Source: Ectopseudomonas mendocina (GTDB taxonomy: Bacteria; Pseudomonadota; Gammaproteobacteria; Pseudomonadales; Pseudomonadaceae). From it: a stretch of 64,000 bases of DNA. Location of the stretch: assembly GCF_007049795.1 (NCBI RefSeq), contig NZ_SCFY01000001.1:124001-188000 (forward strand). The letters are read 5' to 3'. Below the pieces are notes generated by a model. It was not told the origin of the DNA and did no database searches. It saw only the letters and a program-made list of their open reading frames with translations. This document shows, piece by piece, positions 1 through 8,656 of this stretch (the stretch's first letter is position 1; each line of letters opens with the position of its first letter). Made by a program: the position numbers and the translations under genes.

Positions 1-1
1 A

Positions 2-943
2 GGCGTCACCATCGAGGACATCTACCTCGGCAATGGCGTCTCCGAGCTGATCGTGATGGCCATGCAGGCGCTGCTCAACAACGGTGACGAAGTGCTCATC
101 CCGGCACCCGACTATCCGCTGTGGACCGCTGCCGTGGCGCTGTCCGGCGGCAAGCCGGTGCACTACCTGTGCGACGAACAGGCCGGCTGGTTCCCCGACA
201 TCGCCGACATGCGCGCCAAGATCACACCGAACACCAAGGCCCTGGTGCTGATCAACCCGAACAACCCCACCGGCGCGGTGTACTCGAAGGAAGTGCTGCT
301 GGATATCGTCGAACTGGCGCGCCAGCACAACCTGGTGATCTTCTCCGACGAGATCTACGACAAGATCCTCTACGACGACGCCGTGCACATCAGCACCGCT
401 TCGCTGGCCCCGGACGTGCTCTGCCTGACCTTCAACGGCCTGTCCAAGAGCTACCGCGTGGCCGGTTTCCGCTCTGGCTGGGTGGCCATATCCGGGCCCA
501 AACACAGGGCGCAGAGCTACATCGAAGGCCTGGATATCCTGGCCAACATGCGCCTGTGCGCCAACGTGCCAAGCCAGCATGCGATCCAGACCGCGCTCGG
601 TGGCTACCAGAGCATCAACGACCTGGTACTGCCCAACGGCCGCTTGCTGGAACAGCGTAATCGGGCCTGGGAACTGCTCAACGATATTCCAGGGGTCAGC
701 TGCGTCAAACCAATGGGCGCGCTGTACGCCTTCCCGAAGATCGACCCGAAGGTCTGCCCGATCCACAATGACGAGAAGTTCGTCCTCGACCTGCTGCTTT
801 CCGAGAAGCTGCTGATCGTCCAGGGCACCGCTTTCAACTGGCCGTGGCCGGATCACTTCCGCGTGGTCACCCTGCCCCGCGTCGATGACCTGGAGCAGGC
901 CATCGGCCGCATCGGCAACTTCCTCAAGGGATACAGCCAGTAA
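2..943 (+). CDS. alaA: Alanine/glutamate-pyruvate aminotransferase AlaA, 5' part missing
   Basis: PLP-dependent class I/II aminotransferase of the AlaA/YfbQ type, which makes alanine from pyruvate and glutamate in the cytoplasm. The frame is open to the left edge, so the N-terminus lies outside the window. What remains starts near the glycine-rich cofactor segment (YLGNGVSELI), then has the PDYPLW substrate loop, the NPNNPTGAVY motif, the DEIYDKILYD segment, and the PLP-binding lysine in FNGLSKSYRVAGFRSGW. The C-terminal FRVVTLPR arginine that binds the substrate carboxylate is present. Six bases separate it from the next gene, so the two are probably co-transcribed. Family assignment is firm; the AlaA subgroup is by overall resemblance. 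Confidence 0.93.
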   Translation, partial: GVTIEDIYLGNGVSELIVMAMQALLNNGDEVLIPAPDYPLWTAAVALSGGKPVHYLCDEQAGWFPDIADMRAKITPNTKALVLINPNNPTGAVYSKEVLLDIVELARQHNLVIFSDEIYDKILYDDAVHISTASLAPDVLCLTFNGLSKSYRVAGFRSGWVAISGPKHRAQSYIEGLDILANMRLCANVPSQHAIQTALGGYQSINDLVLPNGRLLEQRNRAWELLNDIPGVSCVKPMGALYAFPKIDPKVCPIHNDEKFVLDLLLSEKLLIVQGTAFNWPWPDHFRVVTLPRVDDLEQAIGRIGNFLKGYSQ

Positions 944-949
944 GCCGAC

Positions 950-1396
950 ATGGACCTGCAGATCGACGACTTCTACAAGGACGCCGCCAGCGGCCTGCTC
1001 ATGCTCTACCAGGCCTTCCCGCGCAAGATGGCGCTGTACGTGGAAGACCTGATCGGGCGCGAGGAGCCGGATGAGTTCGGCCTGCCGAGCAAGCGTCACC
1101 AGGCCTGCCTGGGTGCGCTGCTGTGGCTGGCCGAAGAAGGCTATCTGCGTTTCGAGTCGACCATCGCCTATGACGCACTGGATCAGGCCGTGTTGACCGA
1201 GAAGGGTTTTCTGCGCCTGTCGCGCGCGATTCCCCATGCCCTGCGCGAAGGTGAAGTGTTGCCGCCGAGCGTGCGCCGCGTCCATGCCACACTGGCCTTT
1301 CAGCTGCGCGAGGCCCTGGCCCAGCAGCACGGTGAGCGCACTGCCCGCCTCACTCGCCTGCTGTTCGAGAGCACGTTACACGGCCAAGAGACATAG
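950..1396 (+). CDS. Conserved Pseudomonas protein of unknown function (148 aa)
   Basis: Starts six bases after the alaA stop. No catalytic motif is visible. The protein is soluble and acidic, predicted mostly helical, with a central segment (LPSKRHQACLGALLWLAEEGYLRFEST) that reads like a winged-helix or repressor-like fold: helix, helix, short beta strand. There is no signal peptide or membrane segment. The same gene lies between an aminotransferase gene and htpX in P. aeruginosa as I remember it, so the neighbourhood is conserved although the function is unknown. I do not assign a role. Confidence 0.8.
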   Translation: MDLQIDDFYKDAASGLLMLYQAFPRKMALYVEDLIGREEPDEFGLPSKRHQACLGALLWLAEEGYLRFESTIAYDALDQAVLTEKGFLRLSRAIPHALREGEVLPPSVRRVHATLAFQLREALAQQHGERTARLTRLLFESTLHGQET

Positions 1397-1397
1397 T

Positions 1398-1428
1398 TTG
1401 AAATAGTCGCTGGTTGAAAGCCCCATGT
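1398..1428 (+). promoter_or_regulatory. Candidate sigma-32 (heat-shock) promoter of htpX
   Basis: TTGAAA at 1398-1403 and CCCCATGT at 1421-1428 match the sigma-32 elements (CTTGAAA and CCCCATnT) and lie 62 bases before the htpX start. The 17-base gap is longer than the usual 12-15, so the -35 call is uncertain; the -10 match is exact. htpX is a classical heat-shock gene, which makes the site plausible. Confidence 0.5.
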
Positions 1429-1490
1429 GGGCGCCCTTATATAGCCGGCATTACTCGTACGTCTTTCCCCGTGAGGAGTCCGTTCACACC

Positions 1491-2363
1491 ATGATGCGCA
1501 TTATGTTGTTCTTGGCCACCAACCTGGCGGTTCTGGTTATCGCCAGCATCACCCTCAAACTGCTGGGGGTCGATCGGTTCACCGGCCAGAACCATGGCAG
1601 CCTGCTGATTTTCTGCGCCGTGTTCGGTTTCGCCGGCTCGCTGGTCTCGCTGTTCCTGTCCAAGTGGATGGCGAAGATGAGCACCGGCACGCAGATCATC
1701 ACCCAGCCGCGCACCCGTCACGAACAGTGGCTGCTGCAGACCGTCGAGGAGCTGTCCCGTGAAGCCGGCATCAAGATGCCGGAAGTCGGTATCTTCCCGG
1801 CCTACGAGTCCAACGCCTTCGCCACCGGCTGGAACAAGAACGACGCGCTGGTCGCCGTCAGCCAGGGTCTGCTCGAGCGCTTCTCGCCTGATGAAGTGCG
1901 CGCGGTGCTGGCCCACGAGATCGGCCACGTGGCCAACGGTGACATGGTCACCCTGGCACTGATCCAGGGCGTGGTGAACACCTTCGTGATGTTCTTCGCA
2001 CGCATCTTCGGTAACTTCGTCGACAAGGCGATCCTGAAGAATGAAGACGGCCACGGTATCGGCTACTTCGTCGCGACCATCTTCGCCGAGCTGGTGCTGG
2101 GTATCCTGGCCAGCATCATCGTCATGTGGTTCTCGCGCAAACGTGAGTACAAGGCTGACGAAGCCGGTGCCCGCCTGGCCGGTACCGGCGCCATGATCGC
2201 GGCGCTGCAGCGTCTGCGCGCCGAACAGGGCGTGCCGGTGCAGATGCCCGACAGCCTGACTGCCTTCGGCATCAACGGCGGCCTGAAGAACGGCCTGGCC
2301 GGTCTGCTGATGAGCCACCCGCCGCTGGAAGATCGCATCGAGGCGCTGCGCCGCCGCGGCTGA
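1491..2363 (+). CDS. htpX: Membrane zinc protease HtpX
   Basis: M48-family inner-membrane metalloprotease that degrades misfolded membrane proteins together with FtsH. The 290-residue product has two N-terminal membrane segments (about residues 4-25 and 37-57), the zinc motif HEIGH at 142-146, the third zinc ligand in the REYKADEAG segment near 219, and two further hydrophobic stretches between about 155 and 215. The start was set at the ATG after GTGAGGAG because the protein then begins [11 protein letters not shown], as HtpX proteins do; the frame is open further upstream. It is likely monocistronic: a candidate heat-shock promoter precedes it and a strong hairpin follows. Confidence 0.96.
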   Translation: MMRIMLFLATNLAVLVIASITLKLLGVDRFTGQNHGSLLIFCAVFGFAGSLVSLFLSKWMAKMSTGTQIITQPRTRHEQWLLQTVEELSREAGIKMPEVGIFPAYESNAFATGWNKNDALVAVSQGLLERFSPDEVRAVLAHEIGHVANGDMVTLALIQGVVNTFVMFFARIFGNFVDKAILKNEDGHGIGYFVATIFAELVLGILASIIVMWFSRKREYKADEAGARLAGTGAMIAALQRLRAEQGVPVQMPDSLTAFGINGGLKNGLAGLLMSHPPLEDRIEALRRRG

Positions 2364-2379
2364 TCGAAACCGCGAAACA

Positions 2380-2403
2380 AAAGGCGACCTCAGGGTCGCC
2401 TTT
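2380..2403 (+). terminator. Rho-independent terminator after htpX
   Basis: Perfect 10-bp stem AAAGGCGACC/GGTCGCCTTT with loop TCAG, 17 bases after the htpX stop and ahead of the convergent tpm stop. The A/T ends of the stem let it work in both directions. Confidence 0.85.
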
Positions 2404-2420
2404 GTCATTGCCTCGCCGCT

Positions 2421-3077
2421 TTACCGGCGCGCCAGGTGAAACACCACCTCCTCCACCGCCTCGAGCTGATTCTCGACAAAACGCGGGTTGCCACTCAGCA
2501 CATCCTTGCGCTCCACCTCATGCGGCACCCAACCTGGCGTGAAGCACTGCTCGACCTCGGCGTCCTCGACCGAGAACGGTGGGCCATCCATGCGTTGCTG
2601 GTCGTATACCAGGGTCACCAGCAGACCCTGACAGGCTGACGGCAGAATCGCCTGCAGGTGAGCGGCGTAGCGCTCACGCATCTCTGGCGGCAACGCGATC
2701 AGCGCGGCACGGTCATAGAATGCCTGGCAGTCGGCAACGTCAGCGTGGCTCAGGGCGAAAAAGTCGCCGCAGAGAATACGTAGCTTGCCGGCCTGATAGA
2801 TCTTGAAGGCTCCCTGCTGCGAGATCTGTGGCTGTACATCACGTTCGGCGAAAAAATCCTCCACGGCGCGCTCGGCCAGTTCGACACCAATCACGGTGTG
2901 GCCCTGTTCCGCCAGCCAGGCCAGGTCCAGGCTCTTGCCACACAGCGGCACCAGCACTGCCGCCTGTTCGGCGAGCCCGAGCCGAGCCCAGTGTCGACGC
3001 AGGTAACCGTTGACCTTCTCCTGATGAAAGCCGATTTGGCTGCGCGCCCAACGCTCCTGCCAGAACGCCTCGTGCAT
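2421..3077 (-). CDS. tpm: Thiopurine S-methyltransferase
   Basis: SAM-dependent methyltransferase of the bacterial TPMT family, known in Pseudomonas for methylating thiopurines and for tellurite/selenite methylation and resistance. The 218-residue length is typical. Visible features: the N-terminal [19 protein letters not shown] signature, the SAM-binding [26 protein letters not shown] segment (about residues 42-66), and [23 protein letters not shown] in the middle. The start is the ATG at 3077, which has GGAGG eight bases upstream; a longer frame upstream lacks a ribosome site. It is divergent from the dioxygenase gene across about 105 bases. Confidence 0.94.
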   Translation of the reverse strand: MHEAFWQERWARSQIGFHQEKVNGYLRRHWARLGLAEQAAVLVPLCGKSLDLAWLAEQGHTVIGVELAERAVEDFFAERDVQPQISQQGAFKIYQAGKLRILCGDFFALSHADVADCQAFYDRAALIALPPEMRERYAAHLQAILPSACQGLLVTLVYDQQRMDGPPFSVEDAEVEQCFTPGWVPHEVERKDVLSGNPRFVENQLEAVEEVVFHLARR

Positions 3078-3182
3078 GAGTGAAACCTCCACAAATTCGA
3101 TAGGAATGCTCAACTATTTATGCTGGAAGTCGATAGGTCCAGCAACGAAGATGGCGACATCCTACTTCAGGAGCTGATCATC

Positions 3183-3950
3183 ATGCTGCCCTCACTGTTC
3201 ATATCCCACGGTTCGCCCATGCTGGCCCTTGACCCAGGTGCCAGCGGCCCCGCACTGGCCAGGCTGGCCGCCGAGCTGCCCAAGCCCAAGGCCATCGTGG
3301 TGGTGTCGGCGCACTGGGAAAGCGAGCAACTGCTGCTGACGGCGGGCGAGCATCCGCAGACCTGGCACGATTTCGACGGCTTTCCGGCGCCCTTGTACGC
3401 CGTGCAGTATCCTGCTCCCGGCGCACCAGAACTGGCCAAGGAGATCGCAGAGCAATTGAATCACGCGGGCCTGCCGGCAGCGCTCGATGCCCGGCGCCCA
3501 TTCGATCATGGCGCCTGGGTTCCGTTGTCGCTGATGTATCCGCAAGCCGATATCCCCGTGGTGCAGCTTTCGCTACCCAGCCGCCTTGGGCCCGAGCAGC
3601 AGACGCGTGTGGGTCGTGCACTGAGCAGCCTGCGTGAACAAGGCATATTACTTATCGGCTCCGGCAGCATCACCCACAACCTCGGCGAGCTCGATTGGCG
3701 CGCCGGCCCCGACGTCATCACGCCCTGGGCCAAGGAGTTTCGCGACTGGGTGGTGGAAAAGCTCGAAGCGAACGACGAAGAGGCCTTGCACCACTACCGC
3801 CGGCAGGCACCCAACGCCGTACGTAACCATCCCAGCGAAGAACACCTGCTGCCGCTGTTCTTCGCTCGCGGCGCAGGCGAAGCCTTTTCCGTGATTCACG
3901 CAGGCTTCACCTACGGCGCGCTGGGTATGGACATCTATCGCTTCGACTAG
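3183..3950 (+). CDS. Extradiol ring-cleavage dioxygenase, 4,5-DOPA dioxygenase (YgiD) type
   Basis: Class III extradiol dioxygenase (LigB superfamily), a non-haem metal enzyme opening catecholic rings. The 255-residue protein has the conserved histidines seen in YgiD/DODA: FISHGSP (His9), VVSAHWES (His44), FDHGAWVPL (His109) and GSGSITHNL. The start is the ATG with CAGGAG nine bases upstream; upstream in-frame codons would add a tail without family similarity. The natural substrate is unknown in bacteria; DOPA cleavage is established only for a few members. No other aromatic-degradation gene is adjacent. Confidence 0.88.
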   Translation: MLPSLFISHGSPMLALDPGASGPALARLAAELPKPKAIVVVSAHWESEQLLLTAGEHPQTWHDFDGFPAPLYAVQYPAPGAPELAKEIAEQLNHAGLPAALDARRPFDHGAWVPLSLMYPQADIPVVQLSLPSRLGPEQQTRVGRALSSLREQGILLIGSGSITHNLGELDWRAGPDVITPWAKEFRDWVVEKLEANDEEALHHYRRQAPNAVRNHPSEEHLLPLFFARGAGEAFSVIHAGFTYGALGMDIYRFD

Positions 3951-3974
3951 ACGACAGACACGCGCCAGAAACAA

Positions 3975-3999
3975 CGAGGCCCGTCATCGACGGGCCTCG
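3975..3999. terminator. Hairpin terminator between convergent genes
   Basis: Perfect 11-bp stem CGAGGCCCGTC/GACGGGCCTCG with a 3-base loop. On the minus strand it is followed by TTGTTTC, so it mainly serves the acuI-like gene. On the plus strand it lacks a T run but may still stop the dioxygenase transcript. Confidence 0.7.
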
Positions 4000-4004
4000 C
4001 TCAT

Positions 4005-4994
4005 TCAGTCCAACCGCACCAGGATGCGGCCGACCATGCCACCGGCCAATATCCGCTCGATAGCCGCCGGCAACTCCGCCAGGCCAATTTCCTGGCACAG
4101 CGGCGAGAGATCGAGCTTCCACTGCAGCGAGAGCTTGTCCCACATCGATGCCTTGACCACAAGTGGCAGCTCCACCGAATCCACCCCCAGCAGGTTGACC
4201 CCGCGCAGGATGAACGGCAGGACGCTGGCCTGGAAGCCGACGCCAGCGGTCAGCCCGCAGCAGGCCACGCTGCCGCTGTGGCGCAGCGACTTGACCACAT
4301 TGAACAGAATATCGCCGCCCACGGTATCGACCGCGCCCGCCCAGCGCTCCTTGAGCATCGGTCGGTCGCTGCCTTGCTGCAGCTCCTCGCGACTGACGAT
4401 CTCGTCGGTGCCCAGACCACGCAGGAAATCCGCCTGCTCGACCTTGCCGGTAGCCGCGGCTACGCGATAACCAAGCTGCTTGAGCAACACGACCGCGATA
4501 CTGCCAACCCCGCCGGTAGCACCAGTGACCAGCACCGTACCGGATTCAGGAGTGACGCCAGCCTGCTCCAGCTTGTCCACGCACAGCGCGGCGGTCAGGC
4601 CTGCAGTGCCGAGCACCATCGCCTCGCGCAGCGGCAGCCCCTGCGGGCGCTTGATCGCCCAGGCTGCCGGCACGCGGATGTACTGGCCAAAACCACCGGC
4701 GGTATTCATGCCCAGGTCGTAGCCGGTGACGATCACCTCGTCACCCACGGCGAATTCGGCAACGCTGGAAGCCTCAACCACACCTGCCGCGTCGATACCG
4801 GGCGTGTGCGGGTAGGCCTTGGTCACACCACGATTGCCGCTGGCGGACAGCGCGTCCTTGTAGTTGAGCGAGGAATAGCGCACGCGGATCAACAACTCGC
4901 CCTGCGGCAACTGTTCGACGTTGCGCTGGACTACTTCACGCTGGAAACCGCCATCGGCGCCTTCGCTGACTAGCAAGGCCTTGAACTCGGTCAT
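4005..4994 (-). CDS. acuI: NADPH-dependent acryloyl-CoA reductase-like oxidoreductase (AcuI/YhdH)
   Basis: Zinc-independent medium-chain dehydrogenase/reductase. AcuI reduces acryloyl-CoA to propionyl-CoA with NADPH, detoxifying acrylate or serving DMSP and 3-hydroxypropionate metabolism. Seen: RVRYSSLNYKDALSASG near residue 40, HTPGIDAAGVV, and the nucleotide-binding VLVTGATGGVGSIAVVLLKQLG (about 155-176), all in the YhdH/AcuI pattern, with no structural zinc cysteines. The ATG at 4994 is preferred over the GTG one codon earlier because GAGGAGAGGGTG precedes it. No DMSP lyase gene is nearby, so general acrylyl-CoA detoxification is more likely. Confidence 0.85.
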   Translation of the reverse strand: MTEFKALLVSEGADGGFQREVVQRNVEQLPQGELLIRVRYSSLNYKDALSASGNRGVTKAYPHTPGIDAAGVVEASSVAEFAVGDEVIVTGYDLGMNTAGGFGQYIRVPAAWAIKRPQGLPLREAMVLGTAGLTAALCVDKLEQAGVTPESGTVLVTGATGGVGSIAVVLLKQLGYRVAAATGKVEQADFLRGLGTDEIVSREELQQGSDRPMLKERWAGAVDTVGGDILFNVVKSLRHSGSVACCGLTAGVGFQASVLPFILRGVNLLGVDSVELPLVVKASMWDKLSLQWKLDLSPLCQEIGLAELPAAIERILAGGMVGRILVRLD

Positions 4995-5066
4995 CACCCT
5001 CTCCTCTTGTCGTGGTTCGCGGCTGCGCGACGCAAGTCGGCCGTGCAGCCCATCATGAACGAAGCG

Positions 5067-6086
5067 TTACCAGAAGCGTTGCTGATTGAGCCGGCTCAAC
5101 CAGGTCAGGACGAAGCGATCTGCCGCCATGCTGGCCGCAAGCCCGACACGCTCCTGCAGGCTCTTTTTCTGAGCGAAATGCAAATGGAACAGTTCAGCCT
5201 CAGCGGCGCGTTCGGCCAGGTACTGGTCGCTGGTCTTCAGTTCATCTACCAGTAGGCGCTCCTGCGCGGCCATGCCCAGCCAGACCTCGCCAGTAGCGAT
5301 GGCGTCGATATCCAGCTGCGGGCGGTACCGGGCGACGAAGCCCTTGAACAGCTCGTGAGTGGTTTCCAGGTCTTCCTGGAATTTCTCCCGGCCCTTTTCG
5401 GTGTTTTCGCCGAACACGGTCAGGGTGCGCTTGTATTCACCAGCTGTCAGCACTTCAAAGTCGATCTCGTGCTTCTTCAGCAGACGATGCACATTGGGCA
5501 ACTGCGCCACCACGCCAATGGAGCCGAGAATGGCAAAAGGCGCACTGAGAATCTTCTGGCCGATGCAGGCCATCATGTAGCCGCCACTGGCTGCTACCTT
5601 GTCCACGCACACGGTCAGCGGGATACCGGCGTCGCGGATGCGCACCAGCTGCGACGAAGCCAGGCCGTAGCTGTGCACCATGCCACCACCGCTTTCCAGA
5701 CGCAGCACCACTTCGTCCTCGGCCTTGGCCATGGACAGCAGCGCCGTCACCTCGTGGCGCAGGTTGTCGGTGGCTGAGGCCTTGATATCACCGTCGAAAT
5801 CCAGCACGAACACCCGCGGTTTGCTGGACGGCGCTTTCTTGTCCTGCTTGGCCGCCTTGGCCTGCGCCTTGCGCGTGGCCTTGAGCTGATCCCTGGACAA
5901 CACACTGTGCTCCAGGCGCTCACGCAGATCCTTATAGAAATCATTGAGCTTCTGCACCTGCAGCTGCCCCCCGGCGCGCCGCCCCTTGCCGCGTGTGGCA
6001 GCAACAGCCACCAGCACCACGACGATGGCGACCACCAGGGTCAGGGTTTTCGCCAGAAAGCTGGCGTACTCGCTAAGAAACTCCAC
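5067..6086 (-). CDS. sohB: Inner-membrane serine protease SohB
   Basis: S49-family peptidase anchored by one N-terminal membrane segment (about residues 8-30, LAKTLTLVVAIVVVLVAVAA), active domain on the periplasmic side. SohB suppresses htrA (degP) loss in E. coli. The 339-residue product carries the oxyanion segment GGGMVHSYG, the nucleophile serine in KVAASGGYMMA and the general-base lysine in GEYKRTLTVFGENTEKGREKF. A GTG at 6086 with GAGGGGGA five bases upstream gives the expected start VEFLSEYASFLAKT; a longer ATG version has no ribosome site and an arginine-rich N-terminus. Confidence 0.93.
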   Translation of the reverse strand: MEFLSEYASFLAKTLTLVVAIVVVLVAVAATRGKGRRAGGQLQVQKLNDFYKDLRERLEHSVLSRDQLKATRKAQAKAAKQDKKAPSSKPRVFVLDFDGDIKASATDNLRHEVTALLSMAKAEDEVVLRLESGGGMVHSYGLASSQLVRIRDAGIPLTVCVDKVAASGGYMMACIGQKILSAPFAILGSIGVVAQLPNVHRLLKKHEIDFEVLTAGEYKRTLTVFGENTEKGREKFQEDLETTHELFKGFVARYRPQLDIDAIATGEVWLGMAAQERLLVDELKTSDQYLAERAAEAELFHLHFAQKKSLQERVGLAASMAADRFVLTWLSRLNQQRFW

Positions 6087-6286
6087 GGATCCCCCTCGGA
6101 CAATGCAGCGGCGCCTGAGCGCACAAAGGCTCAAGCATACCGGCGCAGCGGCCTAGCGGCCAACCTCGGCAGCGTTGCTGCAATAGCCATACGAGCAATT
6201 CAAACAAGCGTATGTTTTTTCGTTGACAGCCCCTGAGCTTCCTCATACCCTCGCGAAACATTCAACGTGCCGGGACCAATACGGAC

Positions 6287-6985
6287 GTGGGCAGCATCTA
6301 TCTGATTCGACATGGCCAGGCCTCATTCGGTGCAGACGACTACGATGTCCTGTCTCCCGTCGGCGTACGCCAGGCCGAAGTGCTGGGCGAACACCTCGAA
6401 CAACTCGGTATCGCCCTCGATCGTTGCGTCAGTGGCAGCCTGCGTCGCCAGCAGCACACCGCCAACGCCGCCCTGCAGCGCATGAGCTATGCGCCGACAC
6501 TGGATATAGACGAAGCCTTCAACGAATTCGACGCCGATGCAGTGATTCGTACGCTGCTGCCGGATCTGCTGCCGGAAGAGCCCGAAGCCCTGCATATCCT
6601 GCGCAACGGTGCGCAGAACCGTGCCGAGTTCCAACGACTGTTCGCCAAATTGATCCAGCGCTGGATTTCCGGCGAGCATGACAAGCCCGGCCTGCAGAGC
6701 TGGCAGGCTTATGTCGAACAAGTCGAAGGCGGCCTGCGGCGTATCCTCGAACAGGCCAACAGCAAACAGAACATTGCCGTGTTCACTTCCGGTGGCACCA
6801 TCACCGCCCTGCTCCGCCTGATTACCGGCGTGCCGGCGGCAAAAGCCTTCGAACTGAATTGGCAGATCGTTAATACCTCGCTCAGCCAGCTGAAATTCCG
6901 TGGCAGCGAGGTGAGTCTGGCTTCCTTCAACAGCCATGTGCATTTACAGCTGCTGAAGGCGCCGGAGCTCATCACCTATCGATGA
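6287..6985 (+). CDS. Histidine phosphatase family protein (phosphoglycerate-mutase-like)
   Basis: Two-H phosphatase fold. The catalytic LIRHGQAS is at residues 6-13 and the second histidine lies near the C-terminus (NSHVHL). RCVSGSLRRQQHTA carries the phosphate-binding arginines. Starts with GTG; the frame has no closer ATG before the RHG motif. Substrate unknown: members range from sugar-phosphate to broad phosphatases. It overlaps the frame leading into the SCP2 gene by a few bases but the real SCP2 start is 57 bases on, so the two are likely one operon. Confidence 0.86.
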   Translation: MGSIYLIRHGQASFGADDYDVLSPVGVRQAEVLGEHLEQLGIALDRCVSGSLRRQQHTANAALQRMSYAPTLDIDEAFNEFDADAVIRTLLPDLLPEEPEALHILRNGAQNRAEFQRLFAKLIQRWISGEHDKPGLQSWQAYVEQVEGGLRRILEQANSKQNIAVFTSGGTITALLRLITGVPAAKAFELNWQIVNTSLSQLKFRGSEVSLASFNSHVHLQLLKAPELITYR

Positions 6986-7041
6986 GCTCCAGCCCACTGC
7001 GGCCGCTAGGCTGCGCGAAAAAACCGAAAAAGGATAAGACC

Positions 7042-7353
7042 ATGAGTGTTGCTGACATCGCCCAAACCATGCAGTCCAAGTTCAACGCCAGCGCCGCTGC
7101 AGGCCTGGATCTGGTATTCCAATTCAACATCGAAGATGGCGAGAACTACGCACTGATCGTCAAAGACGGCACCTGCGCCCTCGAGCAAGGCGACAACCCG
7201 AACGCCAACGTGACCCTGATCATGGACAGCGAAACCCTTAAGGGCATCGTCAGTGGCGAAACCGACGGCATGCAGGCCTTCATGGCCGGCAAGCTGCGCG
7301 CCGAAGGCGACATGATGCTGGCGATGAAGCTGGGCGAACTGTTCCCGGTCTGA
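7042..7353 (+). CDS. SCP2 sterol-binding domain protein
   Basis: A 103-residue stand-alone SCP2 domain: N-terminal helix VADIAQTMQSKFN, a beta sheet around LVFQFNIEDGENYALIVKDGTCALEQG, then NANVTLIMDSETLKGIVSGETDGMQAFMAGKLRAEGDMMLAMKLGELF, the hallmark hydrophobic C-terminal part. Such proteins bind fatty acyl-CoA or other lipids in a hydrophobic tunnel. The ATG at 7042 has AAGGATAAG upstream. It sits between a phosphatase and an APH-like kinase/SDR pair, which fits a carrier role in acyl-CoA metabolism (inference). Confidence 0.9.
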   Translation: MSVADIAQTMQSKFNASAAAGLDLVFQFNIEDGENYALIVKDGTCALEQGDNPNANVTLIMDSETLKGIVSGETDGMQAFMAGKLRAEGDMMLAMKLGELFPV

Positions 7354-7376
7354 TCGGCGAGCAGAGCACAAAACAC

Positions 7377-7407
7377 AAAAACCGGAGTCCTGGCACTCCG
7401 GTTTTTT
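7377..7407 (+). terminator. Rho-independent terminator after the SCP2 gene
   Basis: ACCGGAGT/ACTCCGGT stem with loop CCTGGC, flanked by an A run before and six Ts after. The rest of the gap up to 7573 holds no gene; AT-rich bases around 7520-7550 probably contain the promoter of the next operon. Confidence 0.9.
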
Positions 7408-7573
7408 ATTGCCTGCGCACAAGCGAAAGGTCAGGTTGAAGATTACTGATCAGGCAGTTTGATCGAGGTGCAACACGCCCGCCTATAACGGCGCGTATTG
7501 CTTGTGACAGCCAGGGTGCAGCATTAGATTAGCCAATTATCTAGGGCACCCATCATAAGCAGAAGGGATAAGC

Positions 7574-8641
7574 ATGGCGCTCACTGACCAATCCACCCGC
7601 ATTCGCACCGGCGAAGAGCTCGATGCTGCCGTCATCGACGCTTACCTGAAAGCCAATATTCCAGGCCTGAGCGGTGAAGCGAAGATCAGCCAGTTCCCCG
7701 GCGGCGCTTCGAACCTGACCTACCTGATCGAGTACCCGCAGCAGGAGTTCGTCCTGCGCCGCCCGCCCTTCGGCCACAAGGCCAAGTCGGCTCACGACAT
7801 GGGCCGCGAGTACCGCATCCTCAACCAGCTCAATGCTGGTTTCCCCTACTGCCCGAAAGCCTACGTGCACTGCACCGACGAGTCGGTGATCGACGCCGAG
7901 TTCTACGTGATGGAGCGGGTCAAGGGCATCATCCTGCGCTCTGAAATGCCGGCTGAGCTGAACTTCAGCGCCGAGCAGACCACAGCCCTGTGCAAGAGCT
8001 TCATCGACAAGCTGGTGGAGCTGCATAACGTTGATTACAACGCCTGCGGCTTGGGCGACCTGGGCAAGCCCGAAGGTTATGTCGAACGCCAGATCAAGGG
8101 CTGGAGCGACCGCTACGAGAAAGCCCTGACTCCGGACGCACCGACCTGGGAGCCGGTCAAGGCCTGGCTCAACGACAAGATGCCGGCCGACCACCACAAG
8201 CCCGGCATCGTGCACAACGACTACCGTTTCGACAACGTGATCCTCGACCCGAACAACCCGATGCAGATCATCGGCGTGCTCGACTGGGAGATGACCACCA
8301 TCGGCGACCCGCTGATGGACCTGGGCAACACCCTGGCCTACTGGATCGAAGCCGGAGACCCGGCGCCAGTGCAACTGATGCGCCGCCAGCCGAGCAACGC
8401 GCCGGGCATGCTCACGCGCCAACAGTTCGTCGACTACTACGCCGAAAAAGCCGGCATCGAGATCAAGAGCTTCGACTTCTACTACACCTACGGCCTGTTC
8501 CGCCTGGCCGGTATCGTGCAGCAGATCTACTACCGCTTCTATCACGGCCAGACCCAGGACAAGCGCTTCGCCCAGTTCATTCACATGAACAAGCTGCTGG
8601 AGCAGATGTGCCTGCAGGTCATCGGTAAATCCACTCTCTAA
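7574..8641 (+). CDS. APH-family phosphotransferase (ACAD10/LvaA-like kinase)
   Basis: Protein-kinase-like fold of the aminoglycoside/choline kinase superfamily, 355 residues. The catalytic loop reads HNDYRFDN (214-221) and the metal-binding segment LDWEM (236-240); FPGGASNLTYLI near residue 41 is the glycine-rich loop and FVLRRPP holds the ATP lysine/arginine region. The closest described relatives are the kinase domain of mammalian ACAD10/11 and LvaA of P. putida, which phosphorylate 4-hydroxyacyl-CoA before dehydration. Not a resistance gene. Good ribosome site (AAGGGAT). It is followed after 15 bases by an SDR, so they form an operon. Confidence 0.88.
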   Translation: MALTDQSTRIRTGEELDAAVIDAYLKANIPGLSGEAKISQFPGGASNLTYLIEYPQQEFVLRRPPFGHKAKSAHDMGREYRILNQLNAGFPYCPKAYVHCTDESVIDAEFYVMERVKGIILRSEMPAELNFSAEQTTALCKSFIDKLVELHNVDYNACGLGDLGKPEGYVERQIKGWSDRYEKALTPDAPTWEPVKAWLNDKMPADHHKPGIVHNDYRFDNVILDPNNPMQIIGVLDWEMTTIGDPLMDLGNTLAYWIEAGDPAPVQLMRRQPSNAPGMLTRQQFVDYYAEKAGIEIKSFDFYYTYGLFRLAGIVQQIYYRFYHGQTQDKRFAQFIHMNKLLEQMCLQVIGKSTL

Positions 8642-8656
8642 CCCGGGGTAATCACA

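Noticed and set aside
7574..8641. Aminoglycoside resistance gene
   Set aside because: Although the fold is of the APH family, sequence and context fit the ACAD10/LvaA-type metabolic kinases.
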